Below are positions 1-8,109 of a DNA stretch of 64,000 nucleotides, one piece after another. The translations under genes were made by a program, and so were the position numbers. Every line of letters begins with the position of its first letter. The stretch's first letter is position 1. Where the stretch lies: contig JAPPAB010000028.1 of assembly GCA_026705765.1 (NCBI GenBank), forward strand, positions 1 through 64,000, in the 5' to 3' direction. The notes under the pieces were generated by a model that was not told the origin of the DNA, searched no databases, and saw only the letters and a program-made list of their open reading frames with translations. Source of the DNA: Gemmatimonadota bacterium (lineage in GTDB: Bacteria; Latescibacterota; UBA2968).

Positions 1-1420
1 CGGGGTGTACGAAGTCGATGGTGAGTTCAAAGCGGGAGCCATCCCGAAGTTCGCGGATGCCGTCGCCATCGGTATCGACATAGCCTTCGCTGTCGAGGAG
101 GTATCTGGCTTTGTCGGGGTCGTATTCGGCGTATTTTTTATAGGCTTTTGGAGAGAAATAAGGGCTTATGGGGCCAAAGGAATAGCCCGAGGGGTCGAGG
201 AGGCCGTGGAAGACTATTTCGTCAATTTCTTCGCGGTTTATAGCGTGTGAGAGTGCGATGCGGACGTTTTTGTTGCGGAAAGCTTCGCTCAAGGCGGGCT
301 TGGGCGCGTCCCAGTTGAGGTGGTAAGCCGGTCCTCTGTTGGGTCCGGTGAGTCGGAGATTGAATTTTCCGGTTTTCTCTTTTACTTTGAGGGTGGGGAA
401 CATGTCGATGCGGGTATAACGCCCGATTAAGTCGAGTTCGCCGTTGATGAATTTTAGCAGAATGACCTGGGGGTCCTGGATGATGTTGAATACGATGCGG
501 TCGGCATAGGGTAGCTGGTTGCCCGCTGTATCTATTTTCCAGTAGTAGGGGTTGCGTTCATAGATGATGCGCTGACCCCGAATCCATTCGACGGGGATCC
601 AGGCTGAGATGCGGGGGATGCCGGGCTGCATGAGTAGTTGCGCGCTGGTCGTGGCTTCTCGAAAGGCGTTGTAATCGGTTTTGGGATTGTATCTGGGGTG
701 TAGGGGCGATAGGACGTGTTTTGGCGCGGCGATTAGAGCGCGGCTGAGTTCGTGGAGTACGCGTCCCAGGGGTTTTGACGAGGAGATTTCAAGGGTGTGA
801 GGGTCAATTTTTTTGAACTGCATGGGTTTGCTATCTACCATCCATCCGGCTGGCGGAAAGGGGTTTTGACGGGCGTTGTCGTCAAAGGTCATGTCGTAAT
901 ACCAGAAGAGGATGTCGTCAACGGTGAATGGGTGGCCGTCGGACCATTTGACGCCTTTGCGGATTTTGAAAATTGCGACTTTGCCACTGTCCTCATAAGT
1001 GAAGTGCTCGCATAGGTTGTATTGGATGCTGTTTGGAAAGGGACGTTCGTAGCCCATGAGGTTTTCGTTGAGGGTTTTGTTGGGTCCCGGGGTTTGTACG
1101 ATGTCGCCGGTGAGGGCGCGTCTCAGTGTGCCGCCGTAGATGCCGATTTCTTCGGTGGGTACGATGACGAGGGGATTTTCGGGCAGTCGCTCAGAGACGG
1201 GGGGGAGTTTGCCCTGTTTGACCTGTTGTGAGAACATGGGGGCTTCGTTAAAGGTGCGGTGTTGGAGTATGGCGGGGTTGATTTTGAGGGGGGCACGGGT
1301 TTGAGGTGCTTGCTTTTGAGCGCTGGATGTGGATTGGGTGGGTATGTTCTGTCCCGGATCGGGAGCGAGGCATCCGAGTAAGAGAAGAGATAGGCAGAAG
1401 CAGGGTAAATGGTGGTTCAT
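1..1420 (-). CDS. ABC transporter peptide-binding lipoprotein, family 5 (3' end cut by window)
   Basis: I translated the minus strand from the ATG at 1420; the frame is open to base 1, so the C-terminus lies outside the window. The protein starts with a lipoprotein signal peptide whose lipobox ends LLLLGC, then a Ser/Gln/Pro-rich linker. The body has family-5 solute-binding features: an early 'EIGIYGGTLR' segment, 'NPYYWKIDTAGNQLPYADRI', and later 'NVRIALSHAINREEI' followed by 'DGDGIRELRDGSRFELTI'. Such lipoproteins bind oligopeptides or similar solutes outside the inner membrane for an ABC importer; permease genes would be expected beyond the window edge. Its start codon is only 22 bp from the divergent gene at 1443, so the two promoters must overlap each other's 5' ends. 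Substrate cannot be told from sequence. Confidence 0.88.
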   Translation of the reverse strand, partial: MNHHLPCFCLSLLLLGCLAPDPGQNIPTQSTSSAQKQAPQTRAPLKINPAILQHRTFNEAPMFSQQVKQGKLPPVSERLPENPLVIVPTEEIGIYGGTLRRALTGDIVQTPGPNKTLNENLMGYERPFPNSIQYNLCEHFTYEDSGKVAIFKIRKGVKWSDGHPFTVDDILFWYYDMTFDDNARQNPFPPAGWMVDSKPMQFKKIDPHTLEISSSKPLGRVLHELSRALIAAPKHVLSPLHPRYNPKTDYNAFREATTSAQLLMQPGIPRISAWIPVEWIRGQRIIYERNPYYWKIDTAGNQLPYADRIVFNIIQDPQVILLKFINGELDLIGRYTRIDMFPTLKVKEKTGKFNLRLTGPNRGPAYHLNWDAPKPALSEAFRNKNVRIALSHAINREEIDEIVFHGLLDPSGYSFGPISPYFSPKAYKKYAEYDPDKARYLLDSEGYVDTDGDGIRELRDGSRFELTIDFVHP

Positions 1421-1442
1421 GTTAAACGCTAAGAGGCTCACT

Positions 1443-2393
1443 ATGGGTATCCTGAATCGGGGCGAACGCGCTCCCGACTTTGTTCTTCCGATTATGGACG
1501 GTTCTCAAACGCGCTTTTATTCCCGCGCAGGCGGTCGTCCGACGCTTTTGATTTTTACCGGGGAAGAACGGGTTTTAGAAGGTTTAGAGCGTTCGGAAGA
1601 GGTAGATGTTTTTGTTATTAGTCCGTCGGAACCAGTACAGGTTAATGGTACTGTATTTATCGATAGTGAAAACGCGGTTGGCAAAGCTTATGGTCTCGAT
1701 GGCGTTTTTGCCGCGTTTGCGCTGGATGCCAATCTGCGGGTTCTGTCGGGGATTGAGGATCCGAATGCGTTTGTTCAGATTTATAAGGCGTTTGAGAGTC
1801 TGCCTTCCCATCTGGCTCTTGATGTCGATGTCCAGGCGCCGGTTCTGCTTATTCCCAATGTTCTGACTTCGGATGTCTGCCAGGCGCTTATCAATGTGTG
1901 GGCGACAAAGGGCAATATAGAAACCGGTGTTGAAAGTTCCCAATCTGGCGTTCGGCGCGATGTTATTGATTATCAGAACAAAAAGCGGCGAGACCACGAG
2001 GTTACCGATGCCCGACTGTTGCGGTTGCTTACTTCTACGGTGGGGCGGCGGGTTATGCCCGAGGTACAGCGCGCTTTCCACTACCGGGCGACGCGTTTCG
2101 AGGGTTTCAAAATAGCGTGTTACGACTCGGAGAGTAGGGGTTTTTTTCACGCGCATCGCGATAATCTCAGTCCTTCAACTGCCCACCGTCGCTTTGCGCT
2201 TACGCTCAATCTCAATGACGATTATACAGGCGGTCATCTCGTTTTTCCCGAGTTTGGTCCCCACCGCTATCGCCCGCCAGCAGGCGATGCTATTGCGTTT
2301 TCCAGTTCTTTTCTCCACGAGGTCCAGCCCGTGACCCGGGGACGTCGGTTTACGTTGCTTTCGTTTTTGTTTCATGAGGAGCAGAGGCGGTAG
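1443..2393 (+). CDS. Fusion: thioredoxin-fold (peroxiredoxin-like) domain + 2OG-Fe(II) prolyl-4-hydroxylase-type oxygenase
   Basis: About 316 aa. I chose the ATG at 1443 because AAGAGG lies just upstream; the frame extends further 5' but there overlaps the divergent lipoprotein gene. Residues about 1-125 resemble an AhpC/TSA peroxiredoxin domain ('GERAPDFVLPIMDG', 'AFALDANLRVLSG'), but no peroxidatic cysteine is present, so this part is probably non-catalytic. Residues about 130-316 form a P4H-like double-stranded beta-helix with 'HAHRDN' (HxD iron ligands), 'GGHLVFPEFG', the distal His in 'FLHEVQPVT' and the 2-oxoglutarate-binding Arg in 'RGRRFTLLSF'. The oxygenase would hydroxylate a protein or small molecule using Fe(II), O2 and 2-oxoglutarate; the substrate is unknown. 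Confidence 0.8.
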   Translation: MGILNRGERAPDFVLPIMDGSQTRFYSRAGGRPTLLIFTGEERVLEGLERSEEVDVFVISPSEPVQVNGTVFIDSENAVGKAYGLDGVFAAFALDANLRVLSGIEDPNAFVQIYKAFESLPSHLALDVDVQAPVLLIPNVLTSDVCQALINVWATKGNIETGVESSQSGVRRDVIDYQNKKRRDHEVTDARLLRLLTSTVGRRVMPEVQRAFHYRATRFEGFKIACYDSESRGFFHAHRDNLSPSTAHRRFALTLNLNDDYTGGHLVFPEFGPHRYRPPAGDAIAFSSSFLHEVQPVTRGRRFTLLSFLFHEEQRR

Positions 2394-2399
2394 CGAAAC

Positions 2400-3449
2400 T
2401 CATACCATGTCCCAATCTGTGCGATGGCCTTCTTCGAGAAAGGCTGCCAGTAGTTGGATCGTGGCTTCGATGTCGTCTTTGTCGGCCAATTCGATAGAGG
2501 TATGGACGTACCGCGTGGGAATGGATAAGGTGATTACGGGTACTCCGGCTCGAATTCGCTGTATGCCACCTGCGTCTGTGCCGCCCCGGGGTAGTATTTC
2601 CATCTGGTATTTGATGTCGCGCTTTTTTGCGAGGGTTTTCATGTGTGCGACTAATCCCGGGTGTGAGATTGAGCTGGAGTCCTGTATTTTTATCGCAGCG
2701 CCTTCTCCCAGGCGCGTGACCTGTTCGTGTTCGGGGATGCCCGGTATGTCGGCTGCCAGTGTGATGTCCAGTGCTACGCCTACGTCTGGATTTACGCCAA
2801 AAGCACTCGCGGTTGCACCTCGCAGGCCGATTTCTTCCTGTACTGTGGCTACGGGATATGTTTCAAAGGCGAAGGATTCAGCCCGTTTTACGGCTTCGAT
2901 CATGACATATACGGCGATCCGATTGTCCATGGCTTTGCAACTTACGCCGTTGCCGATTTCGACAAAGTCGCGTTGCAGTGTGACCATTGCGCCGATTTCG
3001 ATTTCTTCTTTGACGTCGTCGGCTGACATGTAGAGATCTACGACAAAGTCGCTGACGTCCAGTTTTTTGTTGCGGTCGGCTTCTGTCTGGATATGCGGGG
3101 GTTTTACGCCGGGATACAACAGGCCGATGTGATCTTTTTCAATGCCGGCGACGGTGACGCGCTGTGCGACCATGTTGCGGGGATCGTGCCCGCCCAGGGG
3201 TACGAGGCGCAAGAGGCCCTGTTTGTCGATGTGGGATACGACAAAGCCTATTTCGTCCATGTGCGCGGCCAGCATTAGTTTTTTGGGGTTCTCGCCCGCG
3301 CTTGCGTTCTTTTTCATGATTAAGTTGCCCATCCCATCTACGCGAAGTTCATCTGCGATGGGTTCCAACTCTCGCCGCACGATTTCGCGCAGTCGCTCTT
3401 CGCGCCCAGGTACTCCCGAACATTCACACAATTCTTTTAATAGTTCCAT
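2400..3449 (-). CDS. M42 family metallo-aminopeptidase
   Basis: 349 aa, normal for M42 glutamyl/deblocking aminopeptidases, which are cytoplasmic oligomeric zinc or cobalt enzymes that trim peptides. The binuclear metal site is visible: 'AHMDEIGF' (H63, D65), the bridging Asp in 'AMDNR' (D175), the Glu pair in 'VQEEIGLRGA' (E205, E206), 'ALDIT' (D228) and the late His in 'YVHTSIE'. The start ATG at 3449 has AGGAGA nearby. The gene is convergent with the oxygenase at 1443 (6 bp between stops) and divergent from the SRPBCC gene at 3570. Family assignment is firm; peptide preference is not known. Confidence 0.95.
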   Translation of the reverse strand: MELLKELCECSGVPGREERLREIVRRELEPIADELRVDGMGNLIMKKNASAGENPKKLMLAAHMDEIGFVVSHIDKQGLLRLVPLGGHDPRNMVAQRVTVAGIEKDHIGLLYPGVKPPHIQTEADRNKKLDVSDFVVDLYMSADDVKEEIEIGAMVTLQRDFVEIGNGVSCKAMDNRIAVYVMIEAVKRAESFAFETYPVATVQEEIGLRGATASAFGVNPDVGVALDITLAADIPGIPEHEQVTRLGEGAAIKIQDSSSISHPGLVAHMKTLAKKRDIKYQMEILPRGGTDAGGIQRIRAGVPVITLSIPTRYVHTSIELADKDDIEATIQLLAAFLEEGHRTDWDMV

Positions 3450-3569
3450 GCTGATCTCCTGTTATTGATTATTGGTGATAGCCCTTGTGTTCCTCGCTGT
3501 GATTGCTCTGGGTTTTTTTGTATATTGTGTGCCCATTTTTACCAGTATATTTTCAACGAGGAGGACGAT

Positions 3570-4013
3570 ATGGCCAGGGCCAGTGTTTTTGTCAGTTCAG
3601 TGCTCGATGCTTCAGTAGATGCTGTGTGGAAAAAAATTCGCGATTTTAATGCGTTGCCCGAATGGCATCCCGCGATTGCAGATAGCCATATTGAAGGTGG
3701 TGAACCCAGCGATAGTGTGGGCTGTATTCGCAATTTTAATTTGCATGATGGCGGCAATATTCGCGAACAATTGCTGACGTTGAGCGATGTCACTTTTACG
3801 TGTACGTATTCTATTCTCGAGTCGCCTATGCCGGTTGAAGATTATGTGGCAACGCTGAGTTTGACGCCCATTACGGATGGCAATCGGACGTATATTCAGT
3901 GGACTGCAGAATTTGGCTGTCCGGCAGATGAAGAAGAGGAACTGGTCGATTTTGTCGGCAATGGGGTTTTTCAAGGTGGTTTTGATTCGCTGAAGGATAT
4001 TCTCGCTGGATAG
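3570..4013 (+). CDS. SRPBCC (START/polyketide-cyclase-like) family protein
   Basis: 147 aa. The frame opens further upstream, but the ATG at 3570 is preceded by an ideal CGAGGAGGA ribosome site and begins at the domain edge. The sequence has the SRPBCC pattern: 'SSVLDASVDAVWKKIRDF', 'LPEWHPAIADSHIEGG', a glycine-containing turn ('GCIRNFNLHDGG'), 'LTLSDVTFTCTYSILESPMP' and a C-terminal helix beginning 'FVGNGVFQGGFDSLKDIL'. The family forms a hydrophobic cavity that binds lipids or polyketides; many members have no known ligand. No signal peptide, so likely cytoplasmic. Not obviously linked to either neighbour. Confidence 0.85.
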   Translation: MARASVFVSSVLDASVDAVWKKIRDFNALPEWHPAIADSHIEGGEPSDSVGCIRNFNLHDGGNIREQLLTLSDVTFTCTYSILESPMPVEDYVATLSLTPITDGNRTYIQWTAEFGCPADEEEELVDFVGNGVFQGGFDSLKDILAG

Positions 4014-4015
4014 AT

Positions 4016-4795
4016 TTACATCGATCCTTTGAGGGCCATTAGATCTACGGGGTCGGGATTTTCAAATACTGAGGCGGGTAATGCATCAAAGACGGCTATA
4101 TCCGTATGCTTGCGTTCGCCTCTGCGCGTTGATCCGCGTCCGTCGGAGAGCAGGATGTTGCCGTGTTTTGTCCAGTTTGTCCACGGGCTGCGGAATCGCG
4201 GTTCTGCGTCCGATGCGTTGCGATAAAAAGCCCATTCTGTGACCAGGTTGTGTTCTTGATCTACCCATACGTCGTATTTATTTTGCGGCGTGACGCCGGT
4301 GTTTTGAAAGGTGAGGGTCAATTTGTGCGCGGGGCGGTCGTCCAGGGTTTTGTCTTCGCCGCTGTATTTTAAGGTGACGCCGGTGTCTTTCAATTTATAG
4401 GGCATGACGAGCCAGTAGGAGTCGTTGATCCACCGCCTGTAACCCTGGTTCATATATTTTTTTACTGAGTCGGGGTTTGTTTGCTCTGTTCCTCCAAACC
4501 AGACGCGGCCTTTTTTGGTGTTTATGTTCGTCAAGATGAGCATGTCCCCGTCTTCATGCCGCAGGTTGCCCGTCCATTTGTCCCATACGTGCATGCGCCG
4601 TCCAAAGAAACGCCATGTGATGTATCGGGTCTGATTCCAATTTTCCCATCCGCCCATTTTTTCCATGACTGCATCGGCAATTTCAATTGCTTTTGCGTCG
4701 GATTCCGACTGGTTGAATCCTTCGGCGGGGGGATTGGTTTCCGCCTGGGCCATTGTGCTTAGCAATACCGCGAGAATTGTCAATCGAGTAATCAT
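4016..4795 (-). CDS. Secreted periplasmic/outer-membrane-associated protein of unknown function
   Basis: About 259 aa from the ATG at 4795, which has AGGAGA upstream and is followed by a typical Sec signal ('MITRLTILAVLLSTMAQA'). The mature part is rich in Trp, Tyr and Asn, with an early helix containing 'VMEKMGGWENWNQTRYITW', then beta-rich sequence ('MHVWDKWTGNLRHEDGD', 'GRVWFGGTEQ', 'RPAHKLTLTFQNTG', 'YDVWVDQEHNLVTEWAFY'). This order recalls LolA/LolB-like half-barrels that read out lipid or sugar conversion, but I cannot assign a family. It is divergent from the sulfatase at 4932; the 136-bp gap should hold promoters for both. Confidence 0.7.
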   Translation of the reverse strand: MITRLTILAVLLSTMAQAETNPPAEGFNQSESDAKAIEIADAVMEKMGGWENWNQTRYITWRFFGRRMHVWDKWTGNLRHEDGDMLILTNINTKKGRVWFGGTEQTNPDSVKKYMNQGYRRWINDSYWLVMPYKLKDTGVTLKYSGEDKTLDDRPAHKLTLTFQNTGVTPQNKYDVWVDQEHNLVTEWAFYRNASDAEPRFRSPWTNWTKHGNILLSDGRGSTRRGERKHTDIAVFDALPASVFENPDPVDLMALKGSM

Positions 4796-4931
4796 ATATT
4801 CTCCTTGTTCAATGCGTGTGGTGATTATTTCCGCTTGCTTGCGGTTTGGATAACGTCCTATATTGCGAACCCGTAATTTACGCAACGGGATACGATTGCG
4901 CCAGAAGTTAAACGAAAGGATACAAAAAAAT

Positions 4932-6389
4932 ATGAAAGTTTCGTCAAAGCACCCCAATATTGTTGTTATGTACGCGGATGATCTCGGTTTTGGAGATGTG
5001 AGTTGTTACGGTGCTACGGTACTCGATACGCCCAATATTGATCGTTTGGCTTCTGAGGGTGTGATGTTTTATCAGGGGTATGCTACGGCGGCGACGTGTA
5101 CGCCTTCGCGCTATAGTCTGCTTACGGGATCTTATTCCTGGCGCAATGAACGCGCGCATATTTTGCCCGGGGATGCGCCGCTTATTATAGATCCGGGTAC
5201 TGCTACGTTGCCTGCTGTTCTCAAGGAGGCGGGTTATACTACGGGTGTTGTTGGCAAGTGGCATCTGGGTATTGGCGAGGGGAATCAAAATTGGAATGAG
5301 CCGCTTCCGCTGACGCCTCTGGATATTGGGTTTGACTATTCTTATATCATGGCCGCGACCAATGATCGCGTGCCGTGTGTGTATCTGGATGGCAGAGATG
5401 TGGTGGGTCTCGATCCGTCTGACCCGATTGAGGTGGAGTACGATAAGAATAAGCCCTTTCCGGGGTTGCCGACAGGGAGAGACAATCCCGAGTTGCTGAA
5501 GATGATGTTCCACCACGGGCACGATATGAGTATTGTCAATGGCGTGAGTCGGATCGGGTATATGAGAGGGGGCGAGGCTGCGCTTTGGGTGGATGAAGAT
5601 ATGGCTGATGTGTTTTTGGATAAGGCTGTTTCATTTGTGGAGGATAACAAGGATAATCCTTTTTTCTTGTATTACGCGTTCCACCAACCCCATGTTCCGC
5701 GGTTGCCGCATCCCAGATTTGTAGGGCGCACTGGATTGGGTCCGCGCGGCGATGCGATTGCCGAGATGGATTGGTGTGTTGGCGAGTTGCTCGATGCGCT
5801 CGATCGGTGTGGTTTGAAAGAAGATACGATTGTGGTTTTTTCGAGTGATAACGGTCCGGTGTTGAATGATGGTTATTACGACGAGGCGGTTGAGTTGTGC
5901 GGCGATCATAGACCAGCAGGTCCGTTGCGCGGGGGCAAATACAGTATGTACGATGGGGGTACTCGCGTGCCTTTTATCGTTTCCTGGCCCGGTAATGTGG
6001 AGGCCGGGGAGTCTGATGCGCTGGTCAGTCAGGTCGATTTTCTCGCGTCTTTTGCTGCGCTTGCAGGTGTGTCGCTGGATGCGGATGCAGGTCCCGATAG
6101 CGTGGATGTGCTCGATGCTCTGTTGGGAAAAAGCGATGAGGGTCGGGCGGAGATTGTTCTGGAGGGTATTCAGGCGAAGACTATTTTGCGACAGGGGGAC
6201 TGGGTGTTTATTCCGCCCCACCAGGGTCCGCCTGTGAATACGAATGTGAATATTGAGACTGGCAATTCTCCTGTTCCGCAACTTTATAATCTTTCGGGCG
6301 ATATTGGGCAGATTGAGAATGTGGCGTCGGTCTATCCCGATGTTGCCGAGCGGATGGCGGATCGATTGCGAGCGATGAGGTCGGGGTGA
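4932..6389 (+). CDS. Arylsulfatase-type sulfatase (S1 family)
   Basis: About 485 aa from ATG 4932; the frame continues upstream but the domain starts here ('HPNIVVMYADDLGFGD'). The calcium-binding Asp pair (D16, D17) and the sulfatase signature CTPSR (C56, the residue matured to formylglycine) are both present, followed by 'GVVGKWHLG' and a late 'GPLRGGKYSMYDGGTRVPF'. The family hydrolyses sulfate esters, commonly from polysaccharides. No signal peptide is evident from this start. The stop is one base before the PhyH gene at 6391, so the two are almost certainly cotranscribed with the next PhyH gene. A formylglycine-generating enzyme would be needed and is not in the window. Confidence 0.93.
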   Translation: MKVSSKHPNIVVMYADDLGFGDVSCYGATVLDTPNIDRLASEGVMFYQGYATAATCTPSRYSLLTGSYSWRNERAHILPGDAPLIIDPGTATLPAVLKEAGYTTGVVGKWHLGIGEGNQNWNEPLPLTPLDIGFDYSYIMAATNDRVPCVYLDGRDVVGLDPSDPIEVEYDKNKPFPGLPTGRDNPELLKMMFHHGHDMSIVNGVSRIGYMRGGEAALWVDEDMADVFLDKAVSFVEDNKDNPFFLYYAFHQPHVPRLPHPRFVGRTGLGPRGDAIAEMDWCVGELLDALDRCGLKEDTIVVFSSDNGPVLNDGYYDEAVELCGDHRPAGPLRGGKYSMYDGGTRVPFIVSWPGNVEAGESDALVSQVDFLASFAALAGVSLDADAGPDSVDVLDALLGKSDEGRAEIVLEGIQAKTILRQGDWVFIPPHQGPPVNTNVNIETGNSPVPQLYNLSGDIGQIENVASVYPDVAERMADRLRAMRSG

Positions 6390-6390
6390 T

Positions 6391-7170
6391 ATGAATAATT
6401 TGCGTAGTGAATACGATCAAAATGGCTATGTTATCGCACGTGAGGCGATTGATGCGGCGCTCGCAGAGGAGACGGTGCAACACGTCCACTGGCTTATTGA
6501 GCGGAATCCGGGCGTGCGTCCCGAGCGTTTGCATCACCATTTGCTCGCCCGCGATCCTTTTATGCACCGGCTCGTGGGTGATGAGCGTCTGGTAGATATT
6601 GCGGAACAGTTTCTCGGTCCCGATGTGGCGATGTTTGCCGCGCATTATATCGCCAAACCTCCAGGCGATGGTCAGGCTGTGCAGTGGCATCAAGATGGGT
6701 CTTATTGGCCCCTCGAGCCGATGGAGGTGACGACTTTGTGGGTGGCAGGGACGCCTTCGACGGTTGAGAATGGCTGTATGCGGGTGTTGCCGGGGACGCA
6801 TGATAAGCATTTGCTCAAGCGTCGCGATCTCATTGATCTGGATCGAGAAAAGTACGTGCTCGGCGTGGGGATTCATCCCGATCAGATTGACGATTCCGAT
6901 GCGGTTGACCTGGAGCTCAATGCGGGCGATGTTTCGATCCACAATCCGAATATTATCCACGGTTCCAATGCCAATACTTCGGATCAGTGGCGCGTTGGGC
7001 TTACGTTGCGGTATATTCCGACGAGTACATGGGTGAATAGAGAAGATCACGAGAATATTCTCGTGCGCGGCAAAGCCGATCCCGGTGTTGCAAATGTGTA
7101 TGCAGCGCGCCCGCGGTATGTTCCGGGGGAGACTATGCCGTTTGGGGGCTGTGAGGAGTGGAAGAAATAG
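6391..7170 (+). CDS. Phytanoyl-CoA dioxygenase (PhyH) family protein
   Basis: 259 aa. PhyH-fold Fe(II)/2-oxoglutarate oxygenase with a complete site: 'VQWHQDGSYW' (H100, D102), 'CMRVLPGTH', distal 'NIIHGS' (H190) and 2-oxoglutarate Arg in 'QWRVGLTLRY' (R201). The ATG follows the sulfatase stop by one base and uses that gene's GGGGTGA as ribosome site, so translation is coupled. In such enzymes the oxygenase hydroxylates a small organic molecule; next to a sulfatase, a role in breaking down a sulfated or methylated substrate is a reasonable guess, not shown by sequence. Confidence 0.9.
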   Translation: MNNLRSEYDQNGYVIAREAIDAALAEETVQHVHWLIERNPGVRPERLHHHLLARDPFMHRLVGDERLVDIAEQFLGPDVAMFAAHYIAKPPGDGQAVQWHQDGSYWPLEPMEVTTLWVAGTPSTVENGCMRVLPGTHDKHLLKRRDLIDLDREKYVLGVGIHPDQIDDSDAVDLELNAGDVSIHNPNIIHGSNANTSDQWRVGLTLRYIPTSTWVNREDHENILVRGKADPGVANVYAARPRYVPGETMPFGGCEEWKK

Positions 7171-7180
7171 GAGATGAATC

Positions 7181-8020
7181 ATGGGTGGTTTGACTGATGA
7201 GCAGGTTGCTTTTTATAAGGATGCAGGGTATTTGTTGATAGATGAATGTTTGCCCCCAGGGGCGTATCAGCCGCTTGTGGATGAGTTTGATGCGGTGATT
7301 GGACAGAAGGCCAGGGAAGCTTATGCCCTGGGGCAATTGGAGAGTCTTTTTGAGGACGCGCCTTTTGAGCGTCGATTGGCGCATTTGTGCGAGGCGCTGG
7401 AGACGGATAAGCGTTTTGTAGCTGAGATTTTGGGCAAGGCGCACAAGACTGCGGGTTTGTTTTTTTTGTTGACCCATCCAGCTATTCTGGATGTGGTAGA
7501 GTCGATTATTGGGCCGGAAATTCTGGTGCATCCGCAGTTTAATATCCGCGCAAAGATGCCCGGTGAGGAAGAGGTGTTGTGGCATCAGGATATCGCGTTT
7601 CTGGATCCGGAGGTGGAGGAGACGTTTATGGTCAATTTCTGGGTGCCGCTGGTGGATACGGATGTGGAGAATGGCTGTCTGGAGATTTTGGCGGGGAGTC
7701 ATAAGCACGGTATTATTCCGCACGATCCGGCGGATTCGGAGAAGGAGATTCCCGAGGATCGGCTGCCGCCGGGCGATCGCGTTTTGTCCGTGCTGCCTGC
7801 CGGGGGCGCCGCGTTGATTCAGCACAAGACAATACATCGCTCGTTTCCCAATGCGTCCGATCACATTCGCTGGAGTCTGGATATTCGATATAGCGATTAC
7901 AGGTTGCCAACCGGGCGCGAGGAGGTGCCCGGCTTTGTTGCGAGAAGCGCGATAGATCCGGGGCGGGTGGCAAGCGGTCATGAGGATTGGCTGCGGTTGA
8001 TGGAGGAGGCTGGGAATTGA
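7181..8020 (+). CDS. Phytanoyl-CoA dioxygenase (PhyH) family protein
   Basis: 279 aa, AGGAG before the ATG. Iron site 'LWHQDIAFL' (H135, D137) with distal 'KTIHRSF' (H219) and Arg in 'HIRWSLDIRY' (R230). It belongs to a longer PhyH subgroup with an extra N-terminal helical part (about residues 1-115), and shares its plan with the gene at 56038 ('PFERRLAHL' versus 'PFETRLTRL'). It follows the PhyH gene at 6391 by 10 bp, third gene of the sulfatase-PhyH-PhyH unit. Its last codons (EEAGN, stop) run into the low-complexity GAATTAGGAATTA repeat at 8018. Confidence 0.9.
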   Translation: MGGLTDEQVAFYKDAGYLLIDECLPPGAYQPLVDEFDAVIGQKAREAYALGQLESLFEDAPFERRLAHLCEALETDKRFVAEILGKAHKTAGLFFLLTHPAILDVVESIIGPEILVHPQFNIRAKMPGEEEVLWHQDIAFLDPEVEETFMVNFWVPLVDTDVENGCLEILAGSHKHGIIPHDPADSEKEIPEDRLPPGDRVLSVLPAGGAALIQHKTIHRSFPNASDHIRWSLDIRYSDYRLPTGREEVPGFVARSAIDPGRVASGHEDWLRLMEEAGN

Positions 8021-8098
8021 GAATTAGGAATTAAGAAGCGGTGTACAACTGGTCGCAGTTCATTGTCCTCGTCCCCAAATTTCTAATTTCTAATTGGG
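8018..8098. repeat. Low-complexity imperfect hairpin at a stop codon
   Basis: The left arm GAATTAGGAATTAAG directly follows the stop of the PhyH gene, and TTTCTAATTTCTAATT lies about 50 bases on, just before the GWxTD gene's ribosome site. The arms are imperfectly complementary tandem units of about 7-8 bases. It resembles the repeats at 10999, 24548 and 31766 but I do not see their GC-rich core here. Confidence 0.45.
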
Positions 8099-8109
8099 AA
8101 AGATACGCC

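Noticed and set aside
1584-2156. Minus-strand open frame opposite the thioredoxin-fold/oxygenase gene
   Set aside because: It is rich in Arg, Asn and Ile with no family motif, and mirrors codon positions of the real gene on the other strand.
6208-7182. Long minus-strand open frames opposite the PhyH and sulfatase genes
   Set aside because: Composition is that of antisense translation (many Arg, His, Ile) and the plus-strand genes have complete catalytic motifs.
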